Of a DNA stretch of 64,000 bases, positions 9,974 through 19,600 are shown in pieces. The first letter of the stretch is position 1, and each line of letters begins with the position of its first letter. The notes below the pieces were generated by a model that saw only the letters and a program-made list of their open reading frames with translations, was not told where the DNA came from and made no database searches. Source of the stretch: Phymatolithon calcareum (lineage: Eukaryota > Rhodophyta > Florideophyceae > Hapalidiales); the NCBI GenBank assembly GCA_977006965.1, contig OZ345383.1:930001-994000 (forward strand), written 5' to 3'. A program made the position numbers and the translations under genes.

Positions 9974-11143
9974 TTTGGCAGGGAGAGACTATAGCTATTA
10001 GGCCAGCTTCGAGAAAATACGTTAATGTTCTCTTTCTCAGATGTTGGATGTTGGGTCTTGTGGACATGGCGATGAGCCGCTTTAGTAGGTATCCAAGAGT
10101 GGCTCAGGGAGCAAATCCGTACTGATTTTTCGACGTATTATGGGTCCAGGGGGTTCTTCGATCGAAAGAAGGTTCGCTATGACGCGATTTGGGATGTATT
10201 GCCGATTCAGTTTTAAGGCGTCTCCTTTTTGGGAGGAGATGAGTTCAAAATGGAGGGAAGTGCAAGGTAAATGCTTGATTAAGTTTGACGAAGTCAAATT
10301 CTCGGTCATAAATCTTATGTGCAATGTGGAATGGAGAGTTAATTCAGCCATTTTATGTCAACCCGGAGAGGACTGCCGAAAAGGGATACAATCTCTCAGA
10401 ATATTCATCCGTAAGTCAGCATACCCCCTGTCGCACATCCCCAGGTCACCTTCATTCCCTATTCTTGACACTAGTGCCCCCGAAAAGGGGGTGGTCCACT
10501 TACAAGTGACTGCATCACCGTTTTTTCTTCATGCCTTCACTGTCGCGCTCTCATGAAGAAAAATTACGATTCCAGAGGAAGTGGTTTTGTGTGTTATGCA
10601 GATGACCAACTGAGGCTTAAACTGTACCTTGTTTCGCACTCATGTTGCATTATGCTCAGTATTTAACTGTGAATCATTCCTTATGGTGTTCGTGTTGACT
10701 TTATCTTCTCACGCTGCTAGAAGTGCTGATAGAGCCTCTGTTCTAGATCCATATCTGTGTAGTATTTTGCAATCGATTCAAGGCTGCTGAAGTTTAACAA
10801 TCATTTCATTTTGCTCTTGCATCAGAACGTATTCCCCGCTCTCCCAGTTATCGCTCTTACACTTCCCACTTTTGCGGTTTGCGGCAACATCATAGAGTGT
10901 TGCGCATGATTCACTGCAAGCTTGTCCAATGATAGCATCAACTCGTTTTATGTTCTTTCTCGTACCACGATATCTAGGGCCATTTCTATACTGTTCAAAG
11001 GCGAAGACGAAACAGAGCAAGCCCTATACAGCGGAAACATGGTTGAGTGCTGCCACATTCTAGCCTATCATTGATTTGACCCTTGTGGCAGGTCGTGGTG
11101 CTTATACATAAGCACCACGTCCTGCCATAAGGGACTTCCATAT
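9974..11143. other. Upstream flank of paralogue 1; no gene supported
   Basis: Frames such as 10140-10556 have no recognisable domain. Parts of 10040-10400 resemble 23690-24010 upstream of the paralogue. Shared strings include AAAATGGAGGGAAG and a GGGATACA-centred block, in the same order and orientation. The duplication of the gene pair therefore included 5' sequence. An imperfect 18-bp-arm hairpin lies at 11087-11126. Confidence 0.5.
11087..11126. repeat. Hairpin, 18-bp arms
   Basis: GGCAGGTCGTGGTGCTTA is mirrored by TAAGCACCACGTCCTGCC with one mismatch and a 4-base loop. Confidence 0.8.
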
Positions 11144-11773
11144 ATGGAAGTAGAGACAAACGGTGAAGAAGTATGCTCTTACTCTTCGGCAATGTGCAAT
11201 AATCTTGTTTTCCATGAGTTGGAGTTAACAAGGAACGACATATCCGGGATTGAAGCATCTAAACATATTCAAACACAATATACTAACTTTCAAGATGTTG
11301 AGAAGGACGAAGGCGAAAGAGTGAAAGTACCTAAAGGAACCGCCCGAATGCAGAAATGCAGGAGAGCTCCAAACTACATCACAACGAGGGAAACCAGAGC
11401 ATCGTTTCATGAAGCAATGAAGCGCGTACTAACGAACCAGCATGTCGAAGCACTTCGATCAACATTACTGGCAAAGGGAGGAGAGCTCCTGGAAGTGAAG
11501 AGGAAGAGGATAATCCCACTCGACAAGACAAGAGAACTTCCAGCAATCCTTAAATTTCCAAATCTAAAACACAGGCAACTGACGGTTCAGTACGCCTTTG
11601 GAAGATTTCTGCAAGTGTCTGCAACACTGATGGCGGATAGATTCGGAATTAAAGTCAGACAGTACACGGAGAATCTGGAGCGCATCTTTTCAGTCCATGA
11701 ATTCAAAGAAGAAGACAGAGAGGAAGCCGAGAAAGCTCTAGAATGTATGCAGAATGAAGAAGGCCTGTACTGA
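11144..11773 (+). CDS. Repeat-associated ORF of unknown function
   Basis: 209 residues, charged and probably helical, ending in KEEDREEAEKALECMQNEEGLY. No domain recognised. The last third has a degenerate second copy at about 19850-20190, where the same DNA (RIDSK, ELKEDRAETEKAL) and the following 3' flank (GAAGCTTCGGAAAC, CGACAAGTTGAACACGTGGA) recur. The ORF therefore belongs to a dispersed repeat rather than being a single-copy host gene. Its 3' flank runs into the Harbinger insertion site. It may be a coding piece of the local LINE family or of a separate element; the sequence does not decide. Confidence 0.45.
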   Translation: MEVETNGEEVCSYSSAMCNNLVFHELELTRNDISGIEASKHIQTQYTNFQDVEKDEGERVKVPKGTARMQKCRRAPNYITTRETRASFHEAMKRVLTNQHVEALRSTLLAKGGELLEVKRKRIIPLDKTRELPAILKFPNLKHRQLTVQYAFGRFLQVSATLMADRFGIKVRQYTENLERIFSVHEFKEEDREEAEKALECMQNEEGLY

Positions 11774-11837
11774 AACACGAAGCTTCGGAAACCAGTACAT
11801 CGCATGCTAGGGGCTCCGACAGAAGACAAGACAAAGG

Positions 11838-11988
11838 AGAAGAGCTACCTATTGTTTTTTTAAACGATAGGGAAGCTCTTCTCTCAAAAACAATTTTTTG
11901 TACTTTTTTTGATAAGTTTTTTTAGAATTATTTTTAAATAATTTTCAAAAAAACTGAGAAAAAACTTATCAAAAAAGTACAAAAATCC
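11838..11988. repeat. Two consecutive hairpins
   Basis: The first (about 11838-11884) pairs GAGAAGAGCT with AGCTCTTCTC around a T-rich loop. The second pairs TTTTTGTACTTTTTT and GATAAG near 11895-11920 with CTTATCAAAAAAGTACAAAA near 11965-11985 across an AT-only centre. Confidence 0.7.
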
Positions 11989-12048
11989 CTGTGTCATCAA
12001 CGACAAGTTGAACACGTGGAACTATCTGCATTCTTTCTTCTTTCTTTA

Positions 12049-12064
12049 GAGCACGTCCAACGCA
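12049..12064 (+). repeat. Harbinger left terminal inverted repeat
   Basis: GAGCACGTCCAACGCA directly after the target TTA. Pairs with 15199-15214. Confidence 0.92.
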
Positions 12065-12290
12065 GAGAGTAAATTGCCAAATGTCGTGGAAGCAGTTGCT
12101 GGCGCATCTCTAGCGGGCAGCAAATGGCCAACCATATTGCCAAATTGCCAAACAAATTGCCAAATCTGAAAAATTTAGCAATCTGTTTAGCAATTTGGCA
12201 ATGGGCTACGTAGCTGAATTCGGATACGTTGCAGTCCTTAGCGACTTCTAGATCACCGACCGTGGCGAAGGGGTCAGGTGAGATCACCGC

Positions 12291-13382
12291 GTGGCCAGAA
12301 AAAGCGCGCGCCGCACCGGAACAGCAAACCCGATGCTTCGCGTTTGGCGCGAAGCGGCAAACGCTCATTCGTATTTTACCCGCGGGGCGGTCATGGCGCG
12401 CCCCATGAGAGGAGAAGCAGCACAAGAAGAGATGGTGCGCGGGGCCTCGTTTTCAGCCGACGAAGACTCGGCGCTCGCACGATGCTGGGTGGGAGTTTCT
12501 GCAAAGCATGATGAGCAAGACGCCCAATCGTTCTGGAGCAACGTTGCTGCCGCTTTCGCAAAGCAGCCTGAAGCGAGCGAGCGCATCCGACTCGCGGGAA
12601 GCCTGCATTCGCGGTGGCAAGTACTCCAAAAAGCCGTTCAAAAGTACCTCGCCGCAGAGCGGCTGTACCGTTCGAACCCCGGTTCTGGGGAGAGCGAAGA
12701 AGACGCTCTACGTAACATCATGCGACTCTATCAGAAGCGGACGCGGACGAAGGACCGCCATGGAGTTGAGCGCGATGGGCCTGCGCTCAAGTCTATGGGC
12801 GCCGTGAGCATCTTGCGCTCCTGCCCAAAGTTCAACGCAATCGGTGGCACATCGGCGTCGTGCGCGCTGTACACGCCCGGCGCCTATGCGTCGGGCGCCA
12901 GCACGCTCGACACCAGCACCAGTACGGTGTCGCCTCGGGCGGCGTACACCGACACGCTCAGCACCACGAGCGACGACGCAGCGCTGCTTCCAGCCACGCA
13001 CGCCGGTGCGGCGCGTGCCGACGGTGGGAGTGCCGTTGCCACGGAGGCGGCCGCAGTTCCCTCGGTGAACCCGGCCAGGGGCCGCCCGATGGGCATCAAG
13101 AAATTCAAGAGGAAGGAGAAGGAAGCGCACCGCGGCGTGGGTTTGTCCGAAATCGCGGCGGCCCTCCTAGAGGGGTCGAAACGAAAAACGGCGCTGAAGA
13201 AGACGCAACTTCGTTTCAGTTGTATCAATGCACTTCCGGAGGGAGAAGCAAAAACGAAACTGTTGATGAAATTCCTCGGCTCGGCTGAGCTAGGCGGTGG
13301 GGACGAGGAGGGCAGGACAGAGCGCGACATCCAGTTGACTAATAGATTGGCTATCGGTAGTCTAGTGTGCGATGAAGAGTAA
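12291..13382 (+). CDS. Harbinger Myb/SANT-like DNA-binding protein
   Basis: 363 residues in a single open frame. In PIF/Harbinger elements this second protein binds the terminal DNA and assists nuclear import of the transposase. Residues about 50-120 have the trihelix/SANT-like pattern seen in these proteins: FSADEDSALARCWVGVS, then QSFWSNVAAAF, then SLHSRWQVLQKAVQKYLA. The middle is Ala/Ser/Thr-rich linker. The C-terminal part has a basic patch (GIKKFKRKEKEAH) that could be a nuclear localisation signal. The start is uncertain: Met codons near 12393 and 12432 lie just before the domain. It converges on the transposase gene with 222 bp between stops. Confidence 0.82.
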   Translation: MARKSARRTGTANPMLRVWREAANAHSYFTRGAVMARPMRGEAAQEEMVRGASFSADEDSALARCWVGVSAKHDEQDAQSFWSNVAAAFAKQPEASERIRLAGSLHSRWQVLQKAVQKYLAAERLYRSNPGSGESEEDALRNIMRLYQKRTRTKDRHGVERDGPALKSMGAVSILRSCPKFNAIGGTSASCALYTPGAYASGASTLDTSTSTVSPRAAYTDTLSTTSDDAALLPATHAGAARADGGSAVATEAAAVPSVNPARGRPMGIKKFKRKEKEAHRGVGLSEIAAALLEGSKRKTALKKTQLRFSCINALPEGEAKTKLLMKFLGSAELGGGDEEGRTERDIQLTNRLAIGSLVCDEE

Positions 13383-13604
13383 ACGCGAATCTTGCACAGT
13401 TTTTGCGCACCTGGAACCCGCTCGAGATCGACTGAACCAGGAAATCAGTCGACCTCGGACAGGTCCTCATTGGGAGATCCGCACGCACATGGGTTGGAGC
13501 TCGCGCAGCGCGGCGGCGTGCACGAGCACACGGCACAGCTCCACGCCGACCGCGGGGTGACGCAAAAACCAAACAAAAAGTGAAATTTTACCAGCTCTTC
13601 GGTG

Positions 13605-15002
13605 CTATATGCCGTCTCCTACATTAGCCCAGATGTGGTCCGTCAGCGCCTCACGCAGCTGACGGTGGGTAGCGCGGTCTCTAATCAACTCATCTATTGA
13701 TAATAAATGGTGTAGCCATCCCTCTGGAATACCTGTGTCACCGCCGCCGTACTCTGCGACTCCTTCATCTGCACCGTCGCCCTCTCCATCGCCTACAGCG
13801 TAGTAAAACTCCTCGACGACCTCGCCGGGGTGCAGCAGTTCGCCGTGCTCGTCTAGCTCGTCGTCCAGTTCGCCACCAAGGCGCAAAGAGACGAGCATGT
13901 TGTGCAAAATGACGCACGTCTGAACGATTTCGACCAACTCCGTGTCGCTCCAAAGGTGGAACTCATGGCGCAGTATTCGAAACCGCCCCTGCAACACGCC
14001 GAAGAGGCGCTCGACGTCCTTTCGGCGCCCTTCTTGCGCTTTCGTCATCGCCTTCTCCTTCATGGTCAGCGGCGCGTGATTCGGTCGGACGAAAATGGAC
14101 CACTCTGGGTAAATTCCATCGGTGAGGTAGTATAGGTACCAGTCGCGACGCTCACCGCCGACGACATATCCCTCTGGGAGCTTCATGCGCCGGCGCCCGC
14201 TCAAGATGTCCATGAACAACGGGCTCGACTCTGCCACTGTTATGTCGTTGTTTGTTCCGGCGCGCCCGCAGAACACGTGCCAGCAGTACAGATTGGCGTC
14301 GCACATCGCCTCCACCGACACGGTTGCCAGCTTACCGTTCTTCGGATTGTGGTACTGCCCCTTCCAAGATTTGGGGCAGTTTTTCCACGCGATGTTCATG
14401 CAGTCCACAGAACCCACACACCCGGGGAATAGCTTCGCCGCGAATGCAGCTTGCAGTGCGCGTAGCTCGGCGAGGTTGGGCGCGCGGTTGAGAAACTCTG
14501 CGCCATAGCATGCGCGCACGGCGCGCACGAACGCCTTGAACGACTGCCTTTGGCTCTCGACGCTCATGCGGCACTGATCATCGAGTGCCTGAAACGACAC
14601 CCCGTCACCGAGACGTCGAAGAGAGTTCAAGATTTTCTGCCAACTCGTCGCGCCCGGCCGACCGAGCGCATCGAATCGCTGGCGTAACAACGGCTCGACG
14701 AGCGGAAGGTCATACAGTAGACGTCGAAAGAGCTTGAGTGGCACTCGGAATCGCCGCCGAAATTGCCAAGGGCGGTATACCGGGTTCTCAGCCAGGTAGT
14801 CGCACCACCACGAGCAAGCACCACGACGGAGGTTCGCTCGCCTTCCCTTCGAACTTCCTCCCCACTGATGCACAGTCGGTGTCTCCTGACTCGCCGCCTC
14901 CACGGCACACAGCACGGCCTTGAGCACCTCGTGCTCCTCCTCAGACGACGAAGATGACGAGAGGACGTCCATCTCGCTGGTGCTGATGTCGTTGGATATC
15001 AC
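13605..15002 (-). CDS. PIF/Harbinger transposase (DDE)
   Basis: 465 residues, uninterrupted. The DDE catalytic core is readable: first Asp in GCVGSVDCMNIAW (D200), second in GRAGTNNDITV (D253), Glu in RRKDVERLFGVLQGRF (E331), with HNMLV after it, as in plant and animal Harbinger transposases. The usual His after DCM is Asn here. Residues 62-130 (WCDYLAENPVYRPWQFRRRF onward) form the helix-turn-helix-like N-terminal region. The acidic Ser/Glu N-terminus and acidic C-terminal tail (ELDDELDEHGE) are linkers. It cuts and pastes the surrounding element. Nothing in the sequence argues against activity. Confidence 0.93.
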   Translation of the reverse strand: MISNDISTSEMDVLSSSSSSEEEHEVLKAVLCAVEAASQETPTVHQWGGSSKGRRANLRRGACSWWCDYLAENPVYRPWQFRRRFRVPLKLFRRLLYDLPLVEPLLRQRFDALGRPGATSWQKILNSLRRLGDGVSFQALDDQCRMSVESQRQSFKAFVRAVRACYGAEFLNRAPNLAELRALQAAFAAKLFPGCVGSVDCMNIAWKNCPKSWKGQYHNPKNGKLATVSVEAMCDANLYCWHVFCGRAGTNNDITVAESSPLFMDILSGRRRMKLPEGYVVGGERRDWYLYYLTDGIYPEWSIFVRPNHAPLTMKEKAMTKAQEGRRKDVERLFGVLQGRFRILRHEFHLWSDTELVEIVQTCVILHNMLVSLRLGGELDDELDEHGELLHPGEVVEEFYYAVGDGEGDGADEGVAEYGGGDTGIPEGWLHHLLSIDELIRDRATHRQLREALTDHIWANVGDGI

Positions 15003-15007
15003 TGCAC

Positions 15008-15032
15008 CAGGGGAGTGTTATGCTCCCCTGAC
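15008..15032. repeat. Short palindrome upstream of transposase start
   Basis: CAGGGGAG / CTCCCCTG arms around GTGTTATG, inside the Harbinger element just upstream of the transposase ATG. Confidence 0.7.
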
Positions 15033-15198
15033 TGTACGGTACTGTAAAAATAACGAACGTTCACGATACAGTGAGCGTACAAAATGATTGTTTTTTTGAG
15101 TCGGCTGTGTCAGGTGGCCTTGATCGCGATAGAGTTGCGCGTGGTGCGATCAATTTTTATCAACACAATTTTAGCAATTTGCTTTGGAAATTGGCAAT

Positions 15199-15214
15199 TG
15201 CGTAGGACGTGCTC
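15199..15214 (-). repeat. Harbinger right terminal inverted repeat
   Basis: On the minus strand GAGCACGTCCTACGCA, followed outward by TTA (15215-15217). Confidence 0.92.
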
Positions 15215-15217
15215 TTA

Positions 15218-16007
15218 TTGCGGAAAGATCGCTCCGCAGAAGGCAAGCGCCTGAAACTGTTTGAAACAGCTTCTCATTGTTCAGAAATTTGATTACATCT
15301 GCTGTAGTGGTTTCTCTCGATATAATTCCTCTCCAGTCTTTGTGCACACTCGTCCAATAAACTTGCATCTGGAGGCAGAGCGTCCATCACAGCGTAGCAA
15401 TAGGTGCTCAATTGTTTCGCTACAGCCGGCATTACGCACCTTGCACACTGGATCGTACGCCATTGCATCCAAGTTGCCCCCATTGTGAAAAGCGGTCACG
15501 AGAGGGGTGCAGTCCCCAATCAGCTGGTGTAAGATCATTTCAGCTCTTCTGTGTGATATTGGAAAACCGTCGAGAAGTGTCGGGATAGCGATAGGCTTGG
15601 GTTTGAATGATGGTTTGATAATTGATCTTGCCGCCTCGAGTGTCATCGGAACTCTCTGGTGGTCCACCAAGCTTCGTTCAAGTATACCCTGCGAGCTAGC
15701 TCGTCTGCAGCATCGTTTCTTGAAGTTCCTCTGTGACTCAGTATCCAAATGGCTTCTGTGGACATCTTCTGGGATATTAGCCGTTCCACGAGACACCAAA
15801 GTTGCCATATCATCTCCCGGTACATCCGTGGTTGGCCGTTAATAGCATCGACGCAACTCTTGCTGTCTGTAAACTAACGTATAGTGCTTCCAGGATTTTC
15901 GAACAAAGTTCCATTCTGTCCACGAGGTCCTGAGGGATCTCGTGGTCCAGCCTCATTGCGTGGACGCGAAACCCGTGCGACCGCACTGCATTCGTAAGCC
16001 GAGGGGC
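15218..16007 (-). mobile_element. LINE 3' fragment with RNase H and Cys/His knuckle (copy B)
   Basis: On the minus strand, three blocks are readable. LDHEIPQDLVDRMEL supplies the RNase H Glu. FTDSKSCVDAI supplies an Asp. WILSHRGTSRNDAADELAR is the RNase H active-site His/Asp segment. The gag-like knuckle follows, DPVCKVRNAGCSETIEHLLLRC (C-x4-C..H-x4-C type), as in many LINE C-termini. The blocks lie in different frames, so the copy is dead. Its 3' end (lower coordinates) reads ATCTTTCCGCAATAA and was split from its GAAA-type tail (now near 12030-12045) by the Harbinger insertion. The 5' side is truncated, ending in GCATTCGTAAGCCGAGGGG, which recurs at 20286. Confidence 0.85.
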
Positions 16008-16200
16008 GACACTAACCCCCTCGAGGTCCCGAAGGAGACCAGAGGTGGGTATTTGTTGTTCACTGAATCGTGTTACACTCATTAAAAAAGAAAACTCTAC
16101 TTTAGACAGAATCCAGCCAAATCCTCTTGGCACAAGGAAAGCTGCCCCAAGCGTCAGCAGATGCGTTGGTAACTTTAAATAAAAATCTACCTTTGGTCTT
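16008..16200 (+). mobile_element. SINE-like retroposon (copy 1)
   Basis: A dispersed sequence of about 190 bp. The 5' part contains GAGACCAGAGGTGGGT, the middle CTGAATCGTGTTACAC and GACAGAATCCAGCC, and the 3' part GCGTCAGCAGATGCGTTGGT. It ends in TTTAAATAAAAATCTAC plus a CTT-type microsatellite tail. Five other copies are in the window. The duplicated unit at 20281 has no insert at this point (GAGGGGCTGCTTGATCCTC), which defines the empty site. It has no clear tRNA-type B box and could be the shared 3' tail of a LINE. Confidence 0.75.
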
Positions 16201-17130
16201 CATCTTCTTGTCGCCACCAAGGCTCCGCCACTTCACTGCGCCATGTAAGCAGTTCCAAGCTCCAATCGACACCTTCACTCCCCGCCGGTCCACTAAACTT
16301 AGATCCGCGCCTTCACATCCAAATTCGTTTTCGCATTGCTGTCCACGCGACCAAACGATCCGCCCTGTGAATCCGACGCACGTCTGTATCATAGTCACAT
16401 CGCCGCGAATCGAACGGTGTTCGCACAGATAGAGCACTGTGGCACTGCTCTATCAATTCCCACTACGTGGCGCCGTTCCGTCCAACATGCCTCATCCAAT
16501 GTACGTTCCTCCGTGCCCGAGGACCCACAAGGTCCTCCGTGTCCTTCTTGTCCGCCGTGATGCGGCTCATGCAGCGAGCGTTTCATGCACTGCACATTGC
16601 AGCCTACATTTAAGCCGCTTTTGAAACACCTCACTCAGTCTCGTCAGCGCCGAGAAATGATCACTTCGCACGACTGAAGCATGTGCTAAAGGCGGGATAA
16701 AGCCGGTTTCCAGAGCGGTTCAGGGCAACTTGGACGAGGTGGTGTGCGCGCTCTGTAGACCCGCAATGATGCAGTGGTTCCAGAAGCTGCAGGACTAGTA
16801 GTCCTAAATTCTAGCACAGGTTCTGCGAGCAGGAAGGACGCAATATGCTTCTAGCAAACCCCATGGCTGGAAGGCAATCGGAAGCCTACTTAAGCAGTTC
16901 CCCCTTCGTAGTTTTAGTAGAGAACATCTCATCAGAGAGAGATCACCCCTTTTCAATATAAACCCAACTAAACGCGTCGGCTCACACTTGCCGCTGGTGC
17001 ACGCTCCCCTCGGACGCCCGCAAAGCAGGCAGCGAAACGGCAGTCGCCGCTCGATGTCGTCACTGCGCTTGCCCTGCCGCCGTCATCGGCGGTTGCGTCT
17101 CCCACTGTCAACATTTTCACCATCCAAAGA
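16201..17130. repeat. Duplicated unit, copy 1
   Basis: Aligns with 20310-20965 in the same orientation: ACCAAGGCTCCGCCACTTCA, GATCCGCGCCTTCACATCC, CAGATAGAGCACTGTGGCAC and the terminal GCTCACACTTGCCGCTGG all recur in order. Both copies keep a minus-strand peptide, AVTTS-G-CRF-ACFAGVRGER, although surrounding frames are broken. The unit is of unknown origin, probably an eroded mobile element. This copy is interrupted by an LTR fragment (16754-16966). Confidence 0.8.
16754..16966 (+). mobile_element. LTR fragment of the gypsy family, 3'-truncated
   Basis: Begins TGTAGACCCGCAATGATGCAG and matches the LTR at 62012-62260 (reverse strand) nearly throughout, including AGTTCCCCCTTCGTAGTTTT and GAGAGATCACCCCTTTTCAA. 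The TATA-like CCTATTTAAG is CCTACTTAAG here. It lacks the terminal GTGATTACA, so it is truncated. It is inserted inside duplicated unit copy 1; copy 2 lacks it. Confidence 0.85.
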
Positions 17131-17385
17131 GTGCAAATTATTGTCGTCTCGTTCATTCCAAGAATGACAAAATTCACTAAAATTTTCGTCAAGACAGTTC
17201 AAAGATTCATCCTCATGCAGTCTGCTCCTGTTCCTGCTGCGAGAGTATGATTTTTCTCATGATCGCTGATAGTATCCAACCGTTTCTCACGCTGTCGATA
17301 TTGATCGTTCTCCTCATTCTTTTGACGACGGTCATCCAAAGAGTGCAAATTGTTATCGTCTCTTACATTCCAAGGCACGAGCGCA
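17117..17385. repeat. Short direct repeat pair
   Basis: About 50 bp near 17118-17166 (ATCCAAAGAGTGCAAATT, then CGTCTC and CATTCCAAG) recurs with a few changes near 17331-17383. Confidence 0.65.
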
Positions 17386-17699
17386 TAGCCCTCGTCACCA
17401 TTTTTCGCGCGGTCTTCGACAAGGCCGCGTTTGGACTCCCCGTGCCGATTACGAGCTCGACAGTGTTCCCGATTCACTTCACCAGGATCGTCCATTGAGT
17501 GCCATCCATCTCTGTCAATGTAAAGCCAGCGAGGCTTAGGCTTTCGCGAATCGGATTGCAAAGTTTAGAAGTCTCAATCTCCTTATAAATCGAATCCAAT
17601 CGAACGAGCAGTGCATCGATATCCAGCTCAACGTCCTTCCGATCGTGTGTACTATCGTGGTCAGAAATAATCTCGCTGGAACCAGAACTCGAAGAAATT

Positions 17700-18900
17700 G
17701 TTATTCCGTTCTTGGAGCCCCCATTCGTACAGGGAAGAGACAGGGAAGATCCGGTGTGGTACACTGTCGATAAAGGCATACCGCAGGGGTGTCCGCTAAG
17801 CCCGCGTTTATATAACATATTTATGGACAAGTTAGCCATGGACCTAGACGCCGTCCCACGGAATATTTCAAAAGAGCCGTGCAAATTGTTTGCAGACGAC
17901 GTTAAGCTGTCTGCACCAACGGTAGAAGGCCTTCAGAGTATTCTGGATCTGGCCTCGAAGCGGGCACAGAGAAATGGTATGCAGTGGAACACCGCAAAAA
18001 GTGTGATTTGGACCAAGAAGACGGCAGGTCATAGCTTCCGCCTCTCAGGGTGTCGCCTACGGACACTTCGAGAAGTCAAGTACCTAGGGGTGAAACTAAA
18101 GGAGCATGGAGTAGTAGACACAAAGCTGGCGGACAGAATCAAGAAGTCTGAAAACGTTCTTGGGTATCTACACGGCTGGGAGTGTTCATAAATGGCGTCC
18201 ATCCCGCAAGGTCAATCAAGCTGTACAAATCTCTAGTTCAGTCAAGATGGGAATATGCTCTACACCTGACACCATGGACCAACAAGGTGGCCTCGAAAGT
18301 CAAGAAGGTAGAATCTATGTTTTTGGGCAAATTCTGGGCAAAGCATGCAATCGAAGTGTGGACAGATCCAGGGCAATGTGCCGCTTCATGCAGCCTAAGG
18401 TAAGAAGAGATGTTCTGGCACGTCGTTTCGTACAAAGACTGATAAGAAGAAAAGACTCGCTAGCGGTTCGACCAGCACTAGAGGTCGAAGATAAGGAACT
18501 CGTAGTAGGTGAGCGAGACATCATCCACGAACAAGTGAACAGTTACCTGTGCGAAGCTGCAAATGAAAACGACAGCTAAGACGAACATCAGGAGATACAT
18601 GCCGTCCAAGATCATCGACGCGACAGCGGAAGCGGAGAGTCGAAAAGGCGTCCTATCCCACACTCGAAAATTATACTACCACCGCACATGCTACTTAACT
18701 CAAGACGGGACAGGACACGTGGAATCAAGTGGGCATATGGAATATTCCCACCGATGAGTACCTCCGTCCTCATCGAGCAGACCGGTGAGTGTGCGAAAGA
18801 TGCTATCGAAGACGTCACAACGGACTTTCGAAGGATACACTCACAAAAGAAGACGGCGTCTGGACTAAGTGAACACTTGATGAGCTCATGATGATGTTCC
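17700..18900 (+). mobile_element. LINE reverse transcriptase fragment, frameshifted
   Basis: RT motif B' GIPQGCPLSPRLYNIFMD and catalytic LFADDVKL are intact in 17712-18191, followed by REVKYLGVKLKEHGV. The homology then continues in two other frames: SIKLYKSLVQSRWEYALHL (18182-18403), then RDVLARRFVQRLIRRKDS (to about 18579). It is related to but clearly divergent from copy A (shared LYNIFMD, LFADDV, YLG, WEYALH-T). Frame breaks and a later foldback insertion show it is dead. Confidence 0.82.
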
Positions 18901-19081
18901 AGGCTATAGACAACCCTCAACCCCACAAAGCAAAGTAAGCATTCGCTGCAAGTCTGACCGCTCGCGTGACACCGGGACGTGGACTATTTTTCTCACTCGA
19001 GGTCCCTCAGGGGACCAGAGGTGGTTTTTTGTAGACGAACAAACTGTGGAACACCCACTACGAAGCCCTTCCTAGGACAGA

Positions 19082-19160
19082 ATCAAGCCAAGTTTTCTTG
19101 GCACTCCAAGCGTCAGCAGATGCGTTGGTAACTTTTCTTAAAAAAAGATTACCAAGGCAT
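19082..19160 (+). mobile_element. SINE-like segment in left foldback arm (copy 2)
   Basis: GACAGAATCAAGCCAAG through GCGTCAGCAGATGCGTTGGT, the family core. Mirrored at about 19495-19600 in the right arm (copy 3). Confidence 0.75.
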
Positions 19161-19494
19161 CTGCTGACGCTCCACCACGCTCGCTTGTGCTGACACCGCC
19201 TTGCGCATAGTGAACAGAAGTACGAAGCGTATAAGAAGTCAATAACGCTGTTGAGATCAGTTCGAGTAAAGTTGGAAACTTTCCAGGAAACCCTTTCAGG
19301 GAAAGAGAAGAAAGTAGATCTTCGTAGATCTTCGTAGATCTTCTCCTTCCCTTGAAAGGGTTTTCTGGAAAGTTTCCAACTTTACTCGAACTGATCTCAA
19401 CAGCGTTATTGACTTCTTATACGCTTCGTACTTCTGTTTGATGGACATCACTATGCGCAAGGCGGTGTCAGCACAAGCGAGCGTGGTGGAGCGT

Positions 19495-19600
19495 CAGCAG
19501 ATGCCTTGGTAATCTTTTTTTAAAGAAAAGTTACCAACGCATCTGCTGACGCTTGGGGCAACTTTTCGAGTGCCAAGAAAACTTGGCTTGATTCTGTCCT
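19495..19600 (-). mobile_element. SINE-like segment in right foldback arm (copy 3)
   Basis: Reverse-strand copy of the same family core, slightly longer than its partner in the left arm (it retains GGGGCAACTTTTC, lost in copy 2). Confidence 0.75.

Larger units (their letters stand above)
12046..15217. mobile_element. Complete PIF/Harbinger DNA transposon with TTA target duplication
   Basis: A 3,166-bp element (12049-15214) has terminal inverted repeats GAGCACGTCCAACGCA and, on the other strand, GAGCACGTCCTACGCA (15 of 16 bases identical). It is flanked by TTA on both sides (12046-12048, 15215-15217), the diagnostic Harbinger target duplication. It carries the expected two divergent-function genes: a Myb/SANT-like protein (12291-13382, plus) and a DDE transposase (13605-15002, minus), convergently arranged. 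Both frames are open. Subterminal repeats of the ATTGCCAAA / TTTAGCAATTT type occur inside both ends. It sits in the 3' tail of a LINE fragment. The paralogous tails at 34485 and 44055 show the uninterrupted TTTATTGCGGAAAGAT, i.e. the empty site. Confidence 0.93.

Noticed and set aside
10140-10556. 138-codon frame upstream of paralogue 1
   Set aside because: The DNA resembles the 5' flank of paralogue 2, which is not open there. More likely promoter DNA than coding.
12661-12690. GTTCGAACCCC as a tRNA B box
   Set aside because: Lies inside the Harbinger Myb-like gene with no A box at suitable distance.
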